Below, piece after piece: positions 28,831-39,257 of a stretch of 64,000 bases of DNA (position 1 is its first letter; each line of letters begins with the position of its first letter). Made by a program: the position numbers and the translations under genes. Source of the stretch: Psychromonas arctica DSM 14288 (GTDB lineage Bacteria > Pseudomonadota > Gammaproteobacteria > Enterobacterales > Psychromonadaceae); assembly GCF_000482725.1 (NCBI RefSeq), contig NZ_AXWP01000008.1, positions 153,602 to 217,601 on the forward strand, in the 5' to 3' direction. The notes under the pieces were generated by a model. The model saw nothing but the letters and a program-made list of their open reading frames with translations. It was not told the DNA's origin and did not search any database.

Positions 28831-28842
28831 TGGTTGTAATCA

Positions 28843-30297
28843 ATGAAAATTAAACGATTTTTTGCAAAAGATATGCGCACGGCTATGGTTGAGGTCAAAG
28901 AAGTCTTAGGCCCAGATGCTGTGATCATGTCTAATAAAAAAGTAGTAGGCGGCATTGAGATTGTGGCCGCAGTTGATTATCAATCACAAACCTCGGTTGA
29001 TGTAAAAGCAGATCAAGGCGATGCACTCTCACAGTTAAAAGAAGATAGCGTGCAACTATCGTCGAAAAGCGCTGAAAAAGTACCAAAAATTAAATTACCT
29101 AATAGTATTCGTAGTAATCGTAAAGAAAACGGAGATGACTTTGCTAAATCGTTAAACTCGTTTTTTGGTAAAGTAAATGCACAGCAAAACAAGAAACCAC
29201 AGCCTAAAAAACGTGATGATTTGCCTGCTTTTTCATTTCAGGAAAAAGATGAAAGAACTTCTAGCTCTTATTCATCGTCTCAACCGGCTACTTTAGCAGA
29301 GCAGCAAAATTGGAATAATCGACAAGAAGCGAGTGCACCTTTAACAAGAAATTCAGCACCCACAAATCGTGCGAGTGATAATAAAGAGATTGCCAAAATC
29401 AGTGAAGAGGTTGCTTCACTACGTAAGTTGCTAGAGCATCAGGTTTCAGGATTAATGTGGCAAGAAATTGAACGTAAAGAACCTGTTCGAGCGATGATCA
29501 TTAAGTGGTTAAACAGCGCTGGTTTTTCCGATGAAATCGCAGATCACTTAGCAAGTTATGTTCCTGAAGATGCCTCTTCAAGTGAAGTACAGCACTACAT
29601 TCAAGCATTATTGCAAGATAAAATATCCATAGGTCAAAATGAAATATTAGTGCAAGGCGGTGCCATTGCGCTGTTAGGGCCAACAGGAGTAGGTAAAACC
29701 ACGACCATTGCAAAATTGGCTGCACAATTTGCGATTAAGTATGGCCCTGAACAAGTTGCATTAATAACAACAGATACCTATCGAATTGGCGCTCATGAAC
29801 AACTGGCAACCTACGGTAAAATAATGGGCTGTGCAGTACGTGTGGCCAAAGATGCCGATGAGTTGTCACAAATTTTATACCAGTTTAGAGAAAAACGATT
29901 AGTGTTGATCGATACTGCCGGCATGGGACAGCGAGATGTGCGTCTTTCTGAACAGTTAGAAACCTTAATGAGTAGTAGCCGTGTTAATATTAAAAGTTAT
30001 TTAGTGGTGCCTTCCACTGCGCAACGTAGAGTGGTAGAAGAAGCGTTACAACACTTTAAGCGTATCCCGTTATCGGGCTGTATTCTAACTAAAATAGATG
30101 AAAGTATTGGTCTAGGAGAAGTGTTAAGTGTAACCATGAAGCATGCATTGCCGATTAGTTATATCACTACTGGACAGCGTGTTCCTGAAGATATTGAAAT
30201 TGCTAAAGTAGAAAATTTAATTAGCGGCACTTTATCGATGATGGAAACACAACAACAACAAGACAAACATCAATGGTATAGCAGCACTGAAGATTAA
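28843..30297 (+). CDS. flhF: flagellar polar-placement GTPase FlhF
   Basis: 484 residues. SRP-type GTPase: a basic N-terminal B domain starts MKIKRFFAKDMRTAM, a long disordered Ser/Gln/Asn-rich part follows, and the NG domain holds GPTGVGKTTTIAKLA, DTYRIGAHEQL and the DTAGMGQRD switch. FlhF recruits FliF to the cell pole and sets the site of the single polar flagellum. It lies between flhA and its partner flhG. Confidence 0.96.
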   Translation: MKIKRFFAKDMRTAMVEVKEVLGPDAVIMSNKKVVGGIEIVAAVDYQSQTSVDVKADQGDALSQLKEDSVQLSSKSAEKVPKIKLPNSIRSNRKENGDDFAKSLNSFFGKVNAQQNKKPQPKKRDDLPAFSFQEKDERTSSSYSSSQPATLAEQQNWNNRQEASAPLTRNSAPTNRASDNKEIAKISEEVASLRKLLEHQVSGLMWQEIERKEPVRAMIIKWLNSAGFSDEIADHLASYVPEDASSSEVQHYIQALLQDKISIGQNEILVQGGAIALLGPTGVGKTTTIAKLAAQFAIKYGPEQVALITTDTYRIGAHEQLATYGKIMGCAVRVAKDADELSQILYQFREKRLVLIDTAGMGQRDVRLSEQLETLMSSSRVNIKSYLVVPSTAQRRVVEEALQHFKRIPLSGCILTKIDESIGLGEVLSVTMKHALPISYITTGQRVPEDIEIAKVENLISGTLSMMETQQQQDKHQWYSSTED

Positions 30298-30355
30298 TTC
30301 AAACATGGTTTTGTGTACTATATTGGTTTAACTAATTTAAAAATGATGAGTAACA

Positions 30356-31231
30356 ATGATGATGGCAGATCAAGCAAGCGGTTTAAGAAGAATGAGAAAT
30401 CAGCAGGTTAAAGTGATTGCTGTCACTGGCGGTAAAGGCGGTGTGGGTAAAACTAACGTGACACTTAATATGGCCGTGTCACTTGCTAAAATGGGTAAGC
30501 GAGTGATGGTACTCGATGCCGATTTAGGGCTCGCTAATGTCGATGTATTATTAGGGATCCGTGTTCTTAAAAATTTATCACATGTGTTGTCCGGTGAATG
30601 TACTTTAGATGAAGTGATTGTAAAAGGGCCGGAAGGCGTGATGATCATTCCTGCAACCTCTGGTACGCAATCGATGGTTGAATTAACGGATGTTGAGCAT
30701 GCGGGATTGATTCAGGCTTTTAGTTCATTGCAAACCCCGATCGATGTTTTGTTAATTGATACCGCTGCAGGTATTTCCAACATGGTGGTGAGTTTTGCTC
30801 AAGCTGCTCAAGATGTATTGATGGTGGTATGTGATGAGCCGACTTCGATTACCGATGCCTATGCGTTAATTAAAATATTAAGTAAGCAAAATGGTGTTTA
30901 TCGCTTTAAAATCGTCGCAAACATGGTGAGAAGCTTACGTGAAGGGCAAGACTTATTTACAAAATTAACACGTGTAACGGATCGATTCTTGGATGCTTCA
31001 TTAGAGTTAGTGGCTTGTATCCCATTTGACGGCAATGTACGTCAAGCGGTAAGAAAACAAAAAACCGTGGTCGATGCCTTTCCAAAAACACCCGCTTCTC
31101 TTGCTTTTAAAGCGTTAGCAAATAGAGCTTGTGATTGGCCTGTCCCTCATCAACCCGGTGGACATCTAGAGTTTTTCATTGAAAAGCTTTTGCTTAATGA
31201 TAAAGACGATACTTTGAAAGAGCTGTTATAA
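30356..31231 (+). CDS. flhG: flagellar number regulator FlhG (FleN), MinD-like ATPase
   Basis: 291 residues. Deviant Walker A GGKGGVGKTNVTLN near residue 25, then VLDADLGLANVDVLLGI. FlhG limits flagellar number by antagonising FlhF and, in related species, the master regulator FlrA/FleQ. Three ATGs in a row at 30356, 30359 and 30362 make the exact start uncertain. It ends immediately before the GTG of fliA. Confidence 0.95.
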   Translation: MMMADQASGLRRMRNQQVKVIAVTGGKGGVGKTNVTLNMAVSLAKMGKRVMVLDADLGLANVDVLLGIRVLKNLSHVLSGECTLDEVIVKGPEGVMIIPATSGTQSMVELTDVEHAGLIQAFSSLQTPIDVLLIDTAAGISNMVVSFAQAAQDVLMVVCDEPTSITDAYALIKILSKQNGVYRFKIVANMVRSLREGQDLFTKLTRVTDRFLDASLELVACIPFDGNVRQAVRKQKTVVDAFPKTPASLAFKALANRACDWPVPHQPGGHLEFFIEKLLLNDKDDTLKELL

Positions 31232-31942
31232 GTGATTAAAGCGCAGGGATACCAAACCGACACATCAGAGCTGATTGGACGACATTCAGATCTGGTGCAA
31301 AAAATTGCTTATCATTTGATGGCTAGGTTACCTGCGAGTGTACTAGTCGATGATTTAGTACAATCCGGCATGATCGGGCTATTAGAAGCTGCGCGTAATT
31401 TTGATGCCACTAAAGGCGCAAGCTTTGAAACGTTTGCGGGTATTCGTATTCGTGGTGCGATGTTAGATGAAATGCGGAAAGGTGATTGGGTTCCTCGGTC
31501 AGTGCATAAAAACAGTAGAACTATCGCCAGTGCTATTGATGCTGTTGAAAAACAAACTGGGGAAGACGCTAAAGAGATCGATGTCGCTAAGTATCTGCAA
31601 ATACCATTACTTGACTATCAACAAATGTTGCAGGATGTTAATTGTGCAAGGTTGGTCGCCTATGAAGATTTAGCCAATCCAGATGATATGTTTACCCAGC
31701 CAAGTTCTTCCTTTGATAGTACTTTTGATGCTGTTGCAGATAATCAATTCACTGCTCAATTAGCGCAAATGATTGAACAGCTTCCACAACGAGAAGCATT
31801 AGTGTTATCGCTTTATTATGATGAAGAATTGAATTTAAAAGAAATAGGCTTAATTCTTGAAGTCAGTGAATCACGTGTTAGCCAAATTCTTAGCCAAGCC
31901 GTACATCGACTGAAATCTAAAGTTAATCCTGATATAATGTAA
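31232..31942 (+). CDS. fliA: flagellar sigma factor FliA (sigma-28)
   Basis: 236 residues starting at GTG directly after the flhG stop (TAAGTG), so translation is probably coupled. Region 2 (LVQSGMIGLLEAARNFD, FETFAGIRIRGAMLDEMRKGDWVPRS) and region 4 (LKEIGLILEVSESRVSQILSQA) are complete. It should read the late promoters; two good sigma-28 sites lie before the second flagellin gene in this window. No FlgM anti-sigma gene is present here. Confidence 0.97.
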   Translation: MIKAQGYQTDTSELIGRHSDLVQKIAYHLMARLPASVLVDDLVQSGMIGLLEAARNFDATKGASFETFAGIRIRGAMLDEMRKGDWVPRSVHKNSRTIASAIDAVEKQTGEDAKEIDVAKYLQIPLLDYQQMLQDVNCARLVAYEDLANPDDMFTQPSSSFDSTFDAVADNQFTAQLAQMIEQLPQREALVLSLYYDEELNLKEIGLILEVSESRVSQILSQAVHRLKSKVNPDIM

Positions 31943-32060
31943 CTAATAAGGGGTAATTCCATGGAGTTGCTCACACTGTAAGTACCAAGCTAAAAAATAA
32001 TGTAGAAATATAATGTTTTTTTCCAATTTTTATCTACTTTTATTGTAGCTAATAATAATA

Positions 32061-32109
32061 GGTAGATTGAAATACCAACAGGCAGATTTAAATAACAATA
32101 AGTAGATTT
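32061..32109. repeat. 20-bp tandem repeat before cheY
   Basis: Two full 20-base units, the second being ggcagatttaaataacaata, and about half of a third end just before the cheY Shine-Dalgarno. They differ at four or five positions. Same unit length as the array before the yjbR-like gene but unrelated sequence. Confidence 0.75.
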
Positions 32110-32127
32110 TTGACTTAGGGGAATGTT

Positions 32128-32511
32128 TTGAAAAAAGATATGAAAGTCTTGATTGTTGATGATTTTTCAACAATGAGAAGAATAATTAAAAATTTGTTAA
32201 GAGACTTGGGTTTTACCAATACCTATGAAGCCGATGACGGTCATACAGCCCTACCTATGTTAAAAAGTGGTAACTTTGATTTTGTGGTCACTGACTGGAA
32301 TATGCCAATCATGCAAGGTATTGATCTTTTAAAAGAGATCCGTAAAGACCCTCAATTAAAACACCTTCCTGTTTTAATGGTAACCGCTGAAGCAAAACGA
32401 GAACAAATTATTGAAGCTGCTCAAGCTGGTGTGAATGGATATATTGTTAAACCATTTACAGCGGGTACGCTGAAAGAGAAATTAGATAAAGTATTTGAGC
32501 GTTTAGGTTAA
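32128..32511 (+). CDS. cheY: chemotaxis response regulator CheY
   Basis: 127 residues with a TTG start; AGGGGA lies five bases before it and the family begins a few residues before MKVLIVDD. Acidic pocket Asp11/Asp12, phosphorylated Asp56, Thr86 and Lys108 are all present. Phosphorylated by CheA, it binds FliM to reverse rotation. It opens the chemotaxis part of the run. Confidence 0.96.
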   Translation: MKKDMKVLIVDDFSTMRRIIKNLLRDLGFTNTYEADDGHTALPMLKSGNFDFVVTDWNMPIMQGIDLLKEIRKDPQLKHLPVLMVTAEAKREQIIEAAQAGVNGYIVKPFTAGTLKEKLDKVFERLG

Positions 32512-32528
32512 CTTTGGGGGGTTGCAGT

Positions 32529-33275
32529 ATGGCAAATCCAATTATGCCACACATATCGCTCTCTCAAGCTAAGGCGCTTGTAGCACACTTAGAAGCTGAA
32601 CAAATCACTGAAGCTAATAAGATTGTAGAGAGTATTGATTTTTCAGTTACATCCGATCAGATTATATTTGAACAAATTGGCGAACTTACGCGTGATTTGC
32701 ATGAAGCTTTACTCAGTTTTAATAACGACACGCGTTTAGTTGATTTAGCAGGGCAAGATTTGCCGGATGCAAAAAACCGTCTAAATTATGTTATTGAGAT
32801 GACTGATAAAGCGGCAAATACTACCATGGATGCCGTAGACTACTGTTTGCCTATTGCAGATAAATTAATTAACGATTTAGAGGCTATCACACCAAGCTGG
32901 CAAGGGTTAATGACACGTAACTTAGAATTAGGTGATTTTAAGAGGCTATGTCATTCTCTCGATGAAATTTTTGCTCATTCTAAAGTCAGTGCCGTTGATT
33001 TACGTAATAAATTAACAGAAATTTTAATGGCACAAGAGTTCCAGGATTTAACTGGGCAAATGATTAATCGAGTGATTGATTTAGTACAAGAAGTTGAATC
33101 TAAGCTGGTTGTCATATTGACTGTTTGTAGTAAAGAAAACGAATTAGCTAACTGCACAAAAACACAACATAATAACATTGAGCCTGAAGGTCCTATTATG
33201 AACGCTGAAACGCGTGAAGACGTTGTTAATGGACAAGATGACGTTGATGATTTACTTTCAAGTTTAGGATTTTAA
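32529..33275 (+). CDS. cheZ: CheY-P phosphatase CheZ
   Basis: 248 residues from the ATG at 32529, seven bases after a run of G. Long helical hairpin protein; the catalytic segment AQEFQDLTGQMINRVI includes the conserved glutamine. The C-terminal tail ends DDVDDLLSSLGF, the usual CheY-binding peptide. It removes phosphate from CheY-P and lies between cheY and cheA. Confidence 0.95.
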   Translation: MANPIMPHISLSQAKALVAHLEAEQITEANKIVESIDFSVTSDQIIFEQIGELTRDLHEALLSFNNDTRLVDLAGQDLPDAKNRLNYVIEMTDKAANTTMDAVDYCLPIADKLINDLEAITPSWQGLMTRNLELGDFKRLCHSLDEIFAHSKVSAVDLRNKLTEILMAQEFQDLTGQMINRVIDLVQEVESKLVVILTVCSKENELANCTKTQHNNIEPEGPIMNAETREDVVNGQDDVDDLLSSLGF

Positions 33276-33287
33276 AGGAACCGGGAA

Positions 33288-35537
33288 ATGACATTTGAAG
33301 TAGATGAAGAGATCTTGCAAGACTTTTTAGTTGAAGCTGGGGAAATTTTAGAATTGTTATCCGAACAACTCGTTGAGTTAGAAAATAACCCCAATGATAC
33401 CGAGCTGTTAAATGCTATTTTCCGAGGTTTCCACACCGTAAAAGGTGGTGCTGGCTTTCTTTCACTGACGGAGCTAGTGGAGACTTGTCACGGCGCAGAA
33501 AATGTTTTTGATGGCTTACGTCAAGGAAACCGTCAAGTTGATTCTGAATTGATGGATACAATCTTAGGCGCGTTAGATATTATTAATGACCAATTTTCTG
33601 CCGTGCAAAATGGCGAACAAATGGAAAAAGCCTCAGCATCACTTTTAGATGCATTACATCGATTAAGCAAAGCTGCTGCTACGACTGAAGTTGAGCAAGT
33701 TGCCGTTGCTTCGCCAGAAGCGATCATAGAGCCAATTCTTACAACGTCAGATAATATTAGTGATATTGATGAATTTGAGTTTGATGCACTACTAGATGAA
33801 TTACACACCCAATCAGGTTCCAATGTAGAAGCTCAACCCGTCAAAAAAGAAAATGCGGATATTACTGAAGATGAGTTTGAAAATTTATTAGATGAATTGC
33901 ATTCAAAACCGAACACAAATAATGAAGCACCTAAACAAGATGCTGGCGACGATTCAGATATTAGTGATGACGAATTCGAATCATTGTTAGATGAGTTGCA
34001 TGGGGTAGGCAAGCATTCATTATCTGCAGCTACTGTTGAGAGTGATAGCGATGAAATTAGTGATGATGAATTCGAAAATTTACTCGATGAATTGCATGGC
34101 AAAGGCGCGCATGGTGGTATAGCTGCAATTGATAAGGATGCTTCAGACGAGATCACTGATGATGAGTTTGAATCATTACTTGATGAGCTACACGGCTCAG
34201 TAAAAAGTACTGCGACTGAGTCAACACCGCCTGAAACAATACAGTCCACAGTCAAAGCCACACCCCAAACGCCTATTGCTAAATCTGAGCCATTAAAAAG
34301 TGAAGCTGTAAAACCGACTATAGCTAAAGAAAAAGCAGTAGCTGCAAAAGCGCCTGCCAATAAAGTAGCGCAAGCTGAGCCTACAGTGCGGGTTGATACT
34401 AGTACACTAGATGAAATCATGAATATGGTCGGTGAGCTGGTGTTAGTACGTAACCGCTTGGTGAGTTTAGAGTCAACATCCGACAATGAAGAGATGTCAC
34501 GTGCGATTGCTAATTTAGCGATAGTCACCGGCGATTTACAAGGTTCAGTGATGAAGACGCGTATGCAGCCTATCAAGAAAGTATTTGGTAAATTTCCTCG
34601 CGTGGTACGAGATCTTGCTCGTCAATTAGGTAAAAATATCCACTTAGAATTAGTGGGTGAAGAAACAGACCTTGATAAAAATTTAGTAGAAGCTTTGGCC
34701 GATCCTTTGGTGCATTTGGTGCGTAATTCCGTAGACCACGGTATTGAAATGCCAGATGTACGTATGCAGTCAGGCAAAGAAACACAGGGAAGAATTTTAT
34801 TATCAGCCGCCCAAGAAGGCGATCATATCTTATTAGTTATCGAAGATGATGGCGCAGGAATGGATGCTGAAAGATTAAAACAGATAGCGATCAATAAAGG
34901 CATCTTAGATCAAGATGGTGCGGATCGCATGACCGATAAAGAAGCGTATTCTTTGATTTTTGCACCTGGCTTTTCAACAAAAGCTGAAATTTCAGACATT
35001 TCTGGACGTGGTGTAGGGATGGATGTAGTTAAAACCAGTATCAGTCGCTTGAATGGAACAATTTCTATAGATTCTGCGATTGGTAAGGGGACTCGTTTAG
35101 AAATTAAAGTACCGCTCACGTTAGCTATTTTACCTACTTTGATGATAGTCATTGCGGAACAAACATTTGCTTTACCATTAACTAATGTTAATGAAATATT
35201 CCATCTCGATTTAGCTAAAACCAATGTCGTGAATGGCCAACTGACTATCGTGATTCGAGACCGTGCTATTCCTTTATTTTACTTGCGAGATTGGTTAGCG
35301 CCTAAAGCACCACGTGCTGAAAAAGGTAAAGGTTTAGGTCATGTTGTGATTGTGCAGCTTGGTACTCAATTGGTGGCTTTTGTAGTGGACGGATTGTTAG
35401 GGCAAGAAGAGGTGGTTATCAAAGCCTTAGATAAATTGTTGTCAGGTACGCCAGGTATGGCGGGTGCAACCATTACAAGTGATGGTGGAATAGCTTTAAT
35501 CTTAGACTTGCCAAGTTTACTAAAGCACTACACGTAA
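33288..35537 (+). CDS. cheA: chemotaxis histidine kinase CheA with repeated linker motifs
   Basis: 749 residues. The Hpt domain has the phosphorylated His49 in [12 protein letters not shown]. Instead of an ordinary linker, residues about 160-302 contain five acidic repeats with DEFExLLDELH, spaced 32-33 residues apart. Dimerisation, ATPase ([34 protein letters not shown]) and CheW-like domains follow. The kinase phosphorylates CheY and CheB in receptor arrays. In polar-array species ParP binds CheA in the Hpt-dimerisation interval (the LID region), so these repeats are candidate ParP or array contacts. Confidence 0.96.
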   Translation: MTFEVDEEILQDFLVEAGEILELLSEQLVELENNPNDTELLNAIFRGFHTVKGGAGFLSLTELVETCHGAENVFDGLRQGNRQVDSELMDTILGALDIINDQFSAVQNGEQMEKASASLLDALHRLSKAAATTEVEQVAVASPEAIIEPILTTSDNISDIDEFEFDALLDELHTQSGSNVEAQPVKKENADITEDEFENLLDELHSKPNTNNEAPKQDAGDDSDISDDEFESLLDELHGVGKHSLSAATVESDSDEISDDEFENLLDELHGKGAHGGIAAIDKDASDEITDDEFESLLDELHGSVKSTATESTPPETIQSTVKATPQTPIAKSEPLKSEAVKPTIAKEKAVAAKAPANKVAQAEPTVRVDTSTLDEIMNMVGELVLVRNRLVSLESTSDNEEMSRAIANLAIVTGDLQGSVMKTRMQPIKKVFGKFPRVVRDLARQLGKNIHLELVGEETDLDKNLVEALADPLVHLVRNSVDHGIEMPDVRMQSGKETQGRILLSAAQEGDHILLVIEDDGAGMDAERLKQIAINKGILDQDGADRMTDKEAYSLIFAPGFSTKAEISDISGRGVGMDVVKTSISRLNGTISIDSAIGKGTRLEIKVPLTLAILPTLMIVIAEQTFALPLTNVNEIFHLDLAKTNVVNGQLTIVIRDRAIPLFYLRDWLAPKAPRAEKGKGLGHVVIVQLGTQLVAFVVDGLLGQEEVVIKALDKLLSGTPGMAGATITSDGGIALILDLPSLLKHYT
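33774..34193 (+). repeat. five protein-level repeats in CheA
   Basis: Copies begin at nucleotide 33774, 33870, 33969, 34065 and 34161 (residues 163, 195, 228, 260 and 292). The first is divergent ([11 protein letters not shown]); the other four read DEFE[N/S]LLDELH. The segments between them are variable, so the short motif is what is conserved. Confidence 0.95.
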
Positions 35538-35547
35538 AGGAAAGTTA

Positions 35548-36750
35548 ATGACGATTAAAGTATTAGTAGTTGATGATTCAAGTTTTTTTCGTCGACGAGT
35601 TAGTGAAATTATTAATGCATCGCCTGCATTAGAAGTGATTGCGACAGCGAATAATGGCCAAGAAGCCATCGAGATGGTGATTAAATATAAACCTGATGTT
35701 GTTACCATGGATATTGAAATGCCAGTAATGAATGGCATCACGGCAGTGCAAAAAATTATGGCATCGACACCGGTGCCTATTTTGATGTTTTCATCATTAA
35801 CACACCAAGGTGCAAGTGCAACGCTAGACGCATTAGAAGCGGGTGCTTGTGATTTTCTGCCGAAAAAATTTGAAGATATTGCCAGAGATAAAGAAGAAGC
35901 AACCACATTATTACAACAACGTATTCAAACGATAGCCAGAAGAAGGGTTTATCGAGTGGCAGAGAAAACGGCTGAAGCTACGCATAGTTCTGTCTCCCAT
36001 AGTGTCAATAAACCTAGTATTGTTAGTAAACCTATTACTGCAGGGGCTGCTTCACCTTCGTTAACGGCATTACAAAGAGCAAATGAGCGTCAGCAGATCT
36101 CCGCCAAAAGTGCGTCAAATTCAAATCTGTCAAGCGCGACAGTGGCGGCAGCAAAACCTATGCGTACTAAAGCATCGGGTAAGTCATACAAGGTGTTGGC
36201 TATTGGTACTTCAACGGGGGGGCCTGTTGCATTACAAAAAATACTAACTGCATTACCTAGTGATTTTAAATTACCGATTGTGTTAATACAGCATATGCCA
36301 GGTACATTCACAAAAGCATTTGCAGAACGTTTAAATAGTAACTGTCGGATTGCGGTGAAGGAAGCTGAAAATGGTGACATATTAAGAGCAGGCTGTGCTT
36401 ATTTAGCACCCGGTGGTAAACAAATGATGGTTGGGCCAAATGGGCAAATAAAAATATTAGATGGTAGTCCTGCGCTTAACTATAAACCGAGTGTTGATAT
36501 TACTTTTGCTTCTTTATCAAAATCATACGCAGATAAAGTACTGGCAATTGTGTTGACCGGTATGGGCGCAGATGGGCGAGATGGGGCACGTTTATTAAAA
36601 GATAAAGGTGCTGAAATTTGGGCTCAAGATGAAGCAAGTTGTGTTGTCTATGGCATGCCACAAGCGGTTACCAAGGCGGGAATAGCCACGGAGTCAATTG
36701 CATTGGAGCAAGTGGCCAAACGAATTTTAGTGGAATTAAAGCATGAATAG
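35548..36750 (+). CDS. cheB: chemoreceptor glutamate methylesterase CheB
   Basis: 400 residues. Receiver domain with phosphorylated Asp55 ([11 protein letters not shown]), a variable linker (about 130-210), and the methylesterase domain with GTSTGGP (catalytic serine), [16 protein letters not shown] (histidine) and [12 protein letters not shown] (aspartate). It demethylates receptors for adaptation. It overlaps the next gene by eight bases. Confidence 0.97.
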   Translation: MTIKVLVVDDSSFFRRRVSEIINASPALEVIATANNGQEAIEMVIKYKPDVVTMDIEMPVMNGITAVQKIMASTPVPILMFSSLTHQGASATLDALEAGACDFLPKKFEDIARDKEEATTLLQQRIQTIARRRVYRVAEKTAEATHSSVSHSVNKPSIVSKPITAGAASPSLTALQRANERQQISAKSASNSNLSSATVAAAKPMRTKASGKSYKVLAIGTSTGGPVALQKILTALPSDFKLPIVLIQHMPGTFTKAFAERLNSNCRIAVKEAENGDILRAGCAYLAPGGKQMMVGPNGQIKILDGSPALNYKPSVDITFASLSKSYADKVLAIVLTGMGADGRDGARLLKDKGAEIWAQDEASCVVYGMPQAVTKAGIATESIALEQVAKRILVELKHE

Positions 36751-37495
36751 AATAGGTATTGTTGGCTTCATTGTCATCGTATCTAGTGTGTTATTTGCAC
36801 AGCTTTATCATAATGCACCGTTGAGTGGATTATTTGATCTCGCTGCTTTTTTAATTGTGTTTGGTGGTACCGTTGGCACTATTTTAATTCAATCATCTTC
36901 AAAACAATTAAAAGATGCTAGTACACAGTTATTCACCTTATTTACACCTCCTCGTTATTCTCTAGATGAGCAAATACAAAAACTCAAGCATTGGTCTGTG
37001 TTATCTCGGCAGGAAGGGTTTTTAAGCCTCGAAAAGGAAAACCTAGAACAAAACGATAGTTTTACTCAGATTGGTATTGCTATGTTAGTGGATGGCTGTG
37101 ATAAGGCTGCATTACAAGAGGTTTTGCAACAAGAAATTGAATTAGAGATGGATCAGCACGAGCGGAGTGCACAGGTTTTTGATGCGATGGGTGGATACAG
37201 TCCTACCATCGGTATTATTGGTGCAGTACTAGGCTTGATTCAAGCAATGGCATTTCTAGATCAGCCTGAATTATTGGGACAAGGCATCGCAGTTGCTTTT
37301 GTCGCAACTATTTATGGGGTTGCTTTCGCTAATTTTATGTTCCTGCCTATTGCCAATAAAATCCGTTTAAACTATCAACATCGAGCATTATTTCAAGAGA
37401 TGTCGATGGTGGGATTAATTGCGATTGCCGATGGTGAAAATAGCTTATTATTAGAACGTCGATTACATGGGTATATCGCTAGAGCTGCTTACTAA
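36743..37495 (+). CDS. motC: MotA/MotC-type flagellar motor stator protein
   Basis: 250 residues with four membrane helices. [20 protein letters not shown] and the following [21 protein letters not shown] are MotA/PomA-family motifs, including the conserved prolines. Its location between cheB and parC matches the MotC of Pseudomonas and Shewanella, a second stator beside MotAB/PomAB. Whether it uses protons or sodium cannot be told. It overlaps the partner gene by one base. Confidence 0.9.
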   Translation: MNRIGIVGFIVIVSSVLFAQLYHNAPLSGLFDLAAFLIVFGGTVGTILIQSSSKQLKDASTQLFTLFTPPRYSLDEQIQKLKHWSVLSRQEGFLSLEKENLEQNDSFTQIGIAMLVDGCDKAALQEVLQQEIELEMDQHERSAQVFDAMGGYSPTIGIIGAVLGLIQAMAFLDQPELLGQGIAVAFVATIYGVAFANFMFLPIANKIRLNYQHRALFQEMSMVGLIAIADGENSLLLERRLHGYIARAAY

Positions 37496-38481
37496 TGTCT
37501 AGACGCAGACCTCGTTTACATCAAAAGCAAAATAATCATATCCACCGTTGGACCGTCTCTTACGCAGATTATATGACCTTGATGTTTGCTTTATTTGTAG
37601 TGTTGTATGCGGTTTCGTTGAATAAAGAAGAAAAATACCAAGAAATTATTAGTGTAATTCAAAGTGCCAGTAAGTTTGTTCAACCTACCAATAGTGGATC
37701 TAATGCGACAGGCATATTAACTAAAAATAGTAACGATATTAAAGATAATACCGGCCCTGCATTAATTAGTGATGGTGATAATTATGCTCAGGGTTATGTT
37801 AGCGATTTGCCTTTTGAGCAACTTTCTATACAACAAATACCGGCTGAGCAGCTATCAACGCCACATGGTTATTATACTGGCAATGCCTTAAGCGAGTTAC
37901 AGTTATCATTACAAGCTGAATTAGAGACAGAGTTAGAAGCAGGCGATCTAAGTGTTGATTTAAATGGTGATTGGCTAACCATTGAAATGAAAGGTCCGTT
38001 ATTATTTGCAGCTGAAAGCCATACCATTTTAAATGCAGCTGAGCAGAAAATTGGACGCATTGCTGCTGTTTTAGCGCCGGCGACTAATATGATTCGATTA
38101 CGTGGTTATACTGATTTAACTAACGTTTCCAACGAATTATACCAGTCAAACTGGGAGTTATCGGCATTACGTGCGATCAGTGTGTTACATGCTTTTAATG
38201 AGCGTGGTATCGTTGGAGAAAGAATGGTGATTGAAGGTTATGGAAAATTTCAGCCGATCACTGATAGTAACGGAAAAGTAGACCCATTAAACAGTCGTCG
38301 AGTGGTTATTGCAATCTCAAAATTTGCATTATATACAGATAATTCCTTTGGCAAAGACAATATGAAATCAACGGATAAAGAACAACAAAAAATATTACGC
38401 ACACCTAAACCAGATAGTGAAGAAATGCGCGAGGTTTACCTTCCTAATGGACGACTAATTATTACCACAAGGCAGGAATAA
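37495..38481 (+). CDS. motD: MotB/MotD-type flagellar motor stator protein
   Basis: 328 residues. A basic N-terminal tail, one membrane helix with the ion-binding aspartate in SYADYMTLMFALFVVLYA, then a periplasmic OmpA/MotB peptidoglycan-binding domain (LRGYTDLTN, YQSNWELSALRAISV, GYGKFQPITDSNG, NSRRVVIAI). Forms the stator with the preceding MotC-like protein. The C-terminal 50 residues after the OmpA domain are a polar tail. Confidence 0.9.
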   Translation: MSRRRPRLHQKQNNHIHRWTVSYADYMTLMFALFVVLYAVSLNKEEKYQEIISVIQSASKFVQPTNSGSNATGILTKNSNDIKDNTGPALISDGDNYAQGYVSDLPFEQLSIQQIPAEQLSTPHGYYTGNALSELQLSLQAELETELEAGDLSVDLNGDWLTIEMKGPLLFAAESHTILNAAEQKIGRIAAVLAPATNMIRLRGYTDLTNVSNELYQSNWELSALRAISVLHAFNERGIVGERMVIEGYGKFQPITDSNGKVDPLNSRRVVIAISKFALYTDNSFGKDNMKSTDKEQQKILRTPKPDSEEMREVYLPNGRLIITTRQE

Positions 38482-38483
38482 CG

Positions 38484-39257
38484 GTGAAAGTTTGGACGAT
38501 TGCAAATCAAAAAGGTGGGGTCGGAAAAACCACAACCGTCACATCCCTTGCAGGGATCTTGGTGGATCGTGGATTTCGTGTTTTATTGATTGATACGGAT
38601 CCACATGCATCATTAACCAGTTACTTACAATATGATTCAGACCAATTACCGGTAAGTTTATATGATTTGTTTCAAGATCCCGCGACTACCAAGGCGGAAT
38701 TAGAAAAATTAATATTGCCTACAGCAATTGATAATTTATCCTTAATTCCAGCATCAATGTCGTTAGCCACCTTAGATCGTGTATTGGGAAACCAACAAGG
38801 TATGGGACTATTTCTCTATAAACAGCTTAAATTAGTCGAAGATGATTACGATTTTGTGCTTATTGACTGCCCGCCGGTATTAGGTGTGATGATGGTCAAT
38901 GCATTAGCGGCGTGTGAACGGATCTTGATCCCTGTACAAACTGAGTTCTTAGCATCGAAAGGACTACAACGTATGGTACAAACCTTAGGCATCATGCAGC
39001 AGTCGAGAGGCAAAGATTTTAACTATTGCATTATCCCTACTATGTTTGACAGGCGTACCAGTGCTTCAATCAAAACTTTAGATGAACTAAAAAAGACCTA
39101 TCAAGATAAAGTATGGAATGGTGTTATTCCTATTGATACTAAATTTAGGGATGCAAGTTTAGCTCACTTGCCTATTTCACATTTTATAAAAAGTAGCCGC
39201 GGTTCTTTTGCTTATGAAACTTTATTAAATTACTTGCTACAAACTGAGCATAACTAA
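38484..39257 (+). CDS. parC: ParA-like ATPase for polar chemotaxis arrays (ParC)
   Basis: 257 residues with a GTG start two bases after the motD stop. Walker A KGGVGKTTT (residues 10-18), LLIDTDPHASLT and VLIDCPPVLGVMMVNAL are ParA-type motifs. In Vibrio and Pseudomonas the orthologue (ParC) places chemotaxis clusters at the cell pole with ParP and HubP. It is not a chromosome-partition ParA: no parS/parB is nearby and it sits within the che genes. Not to be confused with topoisomerase IV subunit parC. Confidence 0.92.
   Translation: MKVWTIANQKGGVGKTTTVTSLAGILVDRGFRVLLIDTDPHASLTSYLQYDSDQLPVSLYDLFQDPATTKAELEKLILPTAIDNLSLIPASMSLATLDRVLGNQQGMGLFLYKQLKLVEDDYDFVLIDCPPVLGVMMVNALAACERILIPVQTEFLASKGLQRMVQTLGIMQQSRGKDFNYCIIPTMFDRRTSASIKTLDELKKTYQDKVWNGVIPIDTKFRDASLAHLPISHFIKSSRGSFAYETLLNYLLQTEHN

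Noticed and set aside
33832-34576. Large minus-strand frame opposite cheA
   Set aside because: It is the shadow of the repeated acidic coding sequence on the other strand; its serine-rich translation is the usual mirror of DEFE/LLDELH codons.
38484-39257. Chromosome or plasmid partition ParA
   Set aside because: No ParB gene or parS-like sites nearby; the position between motor/chemotaxis genes and parP identifies the polar-array ATPase.
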